Assembly: GCA_025056515.1 (NCBI GenBank) | Contig: JANWWB010000362.1 | Coordinates: 1 to 5,938, forward strand | Reading direction: 5' to 3' | Length of the DNA stretch: 5,938 nucleotides | Source of the DNA: Anaerolineales bacterium | GTDB lineage: Bacteria; Chloroflexota; Anaerolineae; Anaerolineales; Villigracilaceae | Shown: positions 4,609 to 5,938 of the stretch, in pieces | Numbering within the stretch: position 1 is the stretch's first letter | Layout of the letters: the number at the start of each line of letters is the position of its first letter | Program-made: the position numbers and the translations under genes | The notes under the pieces: generated by a model | The model's database searches: none | Seen by the model: only the letters and a program-made list of their open reading frames with translations | What the model was told of the DNA's origin: nothing

Positions 4609-5938
4609 ATGATGAGATTTGACCGATTTACCGAACGTGCTCAGGAAGCCGCCCAACGCGCTGCGGAAATCATCCAGCGCTATGGACACAATCAAATCGA
4701 TACTGAACATATCCTCCTGGCGCTCATAGAACAACCTGGCGGAGTTATCCCGCAAATTTTGGAGATGCTCAAAGTCAACACCCAGGCCATTGCTGAGCGC
4801 CTAGACCAGACTTTGCGTTTGACTCCCAAGGCAAATATCTTTGGCGGCGGAGCCGGACAGATTTTTATTACTCCGCGCGTCAAGCGAATTGTAGACCTGG
4901 CGAATGAGGAAGCTAATCGCTTGCGCGATGAATACATCTCGACTGAACATATCTTCTTGGCCATCTTGAGTGAGCGGAATACTTCGGCGGCCCGTATTCT
5001 CGAATCGGCTGGCTTGACCCGAGACCGTGTCTTGGATGCAATTTTGCAATTGCGTGGCGGACAGCGCGTCACAGACCCGCAAGCTGAGACGCGTTACCGC
5101 ACGCTGGAGAAGTACTCGCGTGACCTAACGCAGTTAGCGCGAGAGGGGAAATTGGACCCCGTGATTGGACGCGATACCGAAATCCTGCGCCTGATTCAAA
5201 TCCTGTCTCGTCGGACCAAGAACAACCCAGTGCTCATCGGCGAGGCTGGTGTTGGCAAGACGGCGATTGTAGAAGGCTTGGCACAAAAGATTGCCAATAA
5301 CGATGTGCCGGAGATATTGGCCGGCAAACGCGTTGTCGCCCTCGATTTAGGAGCCATGATTGCCGGTTCGCGCTTCCGCGGTGATTTTGAGGAGCGCCTC
5401 AAATCGGCTATCGAAGAAGTTCAGCGCTCGAACGGTGAAATTATCTTGATGATTGACGAGTTACACACCGTCATTGGCGCTGGCGCGGCTCAAGGCGCAA
5501 TAGATGCTTCCAATATGCTCAAACCGGCTCTGGCGCGCGGCGAATTGCAGTGCATTGGGGCAACCACACTCGAAGAGTACCACAAATACATCGAAAAAGA
5601 TGCTGCTTTGGAACGTCGTTTTGCCCCCATCTATGTTGAAGAACCTTCGGTAGAAGACACAATCAAGATGCTTCAAGGGTTGCGTGACCGTTATGAGGCC
5701 CATCACAAGGTTCGCTTCTCGGATGATGCCTTGGTTGCTGCTGCTCGCCTAGCCGATCGCTATGTGACCGACCGTCATCTGCCCGATAAGGCGATTGACC
5801 TTATGGACGAGGCCGCAGCAAAACTACGCGTGGCGCTCTATTCTCTGCCGCCAGACTTGAGAGCCATGAAAAATGAAATAGAAAAACTGCGCGCTGAGGA
5901 AGAACAAGCCGGTTTAGAGCGTGACTATGAGCGCGCTG
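4609..5938 (+). CDS. clpC: ClpC, ATP-dependent Clp protease ATP-binding subunit (5' part; runs off the window)
   Basis: AAA+ unfoldase of the Hsp100 class that feeds proteins to ClpP in the cytosol; 443 codons are present, about half of the usual length of roughly 810-850 residues. Two Clp-N repeats cover about residues 4-70 (RFTERAQ, then DTEHILLAL) and 84-150 (ITPRVKR, then [10 protein letters not shown]). The first AAA+ domain follows: Walker A GEAGVGKT at 211-218, Walker B ending in Asp283-Glu284, and arginine-finger candidates Arg336/Arg337 in the LERRF segment. The sequence breaks off in the middle region at about 405-443, a short charged coiled-coil stretch ([19 protein letters not shown], then a YERAL segment) of the UVR type. 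This marks ClpC rather than ClpB, whose middle domain is much longer. Two ATGs stand in tandem (4609 and 4612); 4609 is nine bases from the AGAAAGGA site and preferred. No ctsR, mcsA or mcsB lies upstream, so it appears to be transcribed on its own. Confidence 0.95.
   Translation, partial: MMRFDRFTERAQEAAQRAAEIIQRYGHNQIDTEHILLALIEQPGGVIPQILEMLKVNTQAIAERLDQTLRLTPKANIFGGGAGQIFITPRVKRIVDLANEEANRLRDEYISTEHIFLAILSERNTSAARILESAGLTRDRVLDAILQLRGGQRVTDPQAETRYRTLEKYSRDLTQLAREGKLDPVIGRDTEILRLIQILSRRTKNNPVLIGEAGVGKTAIVEGLAQKIANNDVPEILAGKRVVALDLGAMIAGSRFRGDFEERLKSAIEEVQRSNGEIILMIDELHTVIGAGAAQGAIDASNMLKPALARGELQCIGATTLEEYHKYIEKDAALERRFAPIYVEEPSVEDTIKMLQGLRDRYEAHHKVRFSDDALVAAARLADRYVTDRHLPDKAIDLMDEAAAKLRVALYSLPPDLRAMKNEIEKLRAEEEQAGLERDYERA

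Noticed and set aside
4692..5706. Several minus-strand frames opposite clpC
   Set aside because: They are antisense shadows of a strongly conserved gene with intact Walker motifs.

Overview
The window looks like an ordinary chromosomal segment from a mesophilic or moderately thermophilic bacterium, most probably a Chloroflexota member of the Anaerolineae/Caldilineae type. That guess rests on the style of the ClpC N-terminus, the long RimI-like/degenerate tandem GNAT protein, the GT87-type multispanning enzymes and the moderate GC content; no rRNA or marker gene is present to prove it. There is no mobile element, CRISPR array, tRNA or rRNA that I can see.

Layout: (1) positions 137-2522 on the plus strand hold two adjacent, overlapping paralogous genes for multispanning GT87/DUF2029-type membrane glycosyltransferases, preceded by a candidate -10 box and a purine-rich ribosome binding site. 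(2) A hairpin with A-tract and T-tract on opposite sides (2590-2624) ends both this pair and the converging gene. (3) On the minus strand, 2641-3036 encodes a small YvlD/phage-holin-4-superfamily membrane protein with a very strong ribosome binding site. (4) A 260-base gap (3037-3296) contains a degenerate inverted repeat of the dispersed kind and a small perfect palindrome. (5) On the minus strand, 3297-4292 encodes a GNAT acetyltransferase with a second, degenerate GNAT-like half. Its start region carries two conflicting signals: a -10 box placed for a leaderless message, and a ten-codon upstream reading frame with a strong Shine-Dalgarno. (6) A divergent promoter region of about 300 bases leads to clpC (4609 to the window's right edge, incomplete), driven by an extended -10 promoter with a short direct repeat just upstream.

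Functionally the genes are not obviously one system. The GT87 pair should act at the membrane, using polyprenyl-phosphate-linked sugars to build envelope glycans or glycolipids. The YvlD-like protein is an uncharacterised inner-membrane protein. The GNAT protein probably acetylates an amine substrate that cannot be identified. ClpC is the unfoldase partner of ClpP in protein quality control. I found no convincing evidence of a novel multi-gene system; the points most worth a second look are the tandem GT87 duplication with overlapping reading frames, the leader of the GNAT gene and its two-domain architecture.
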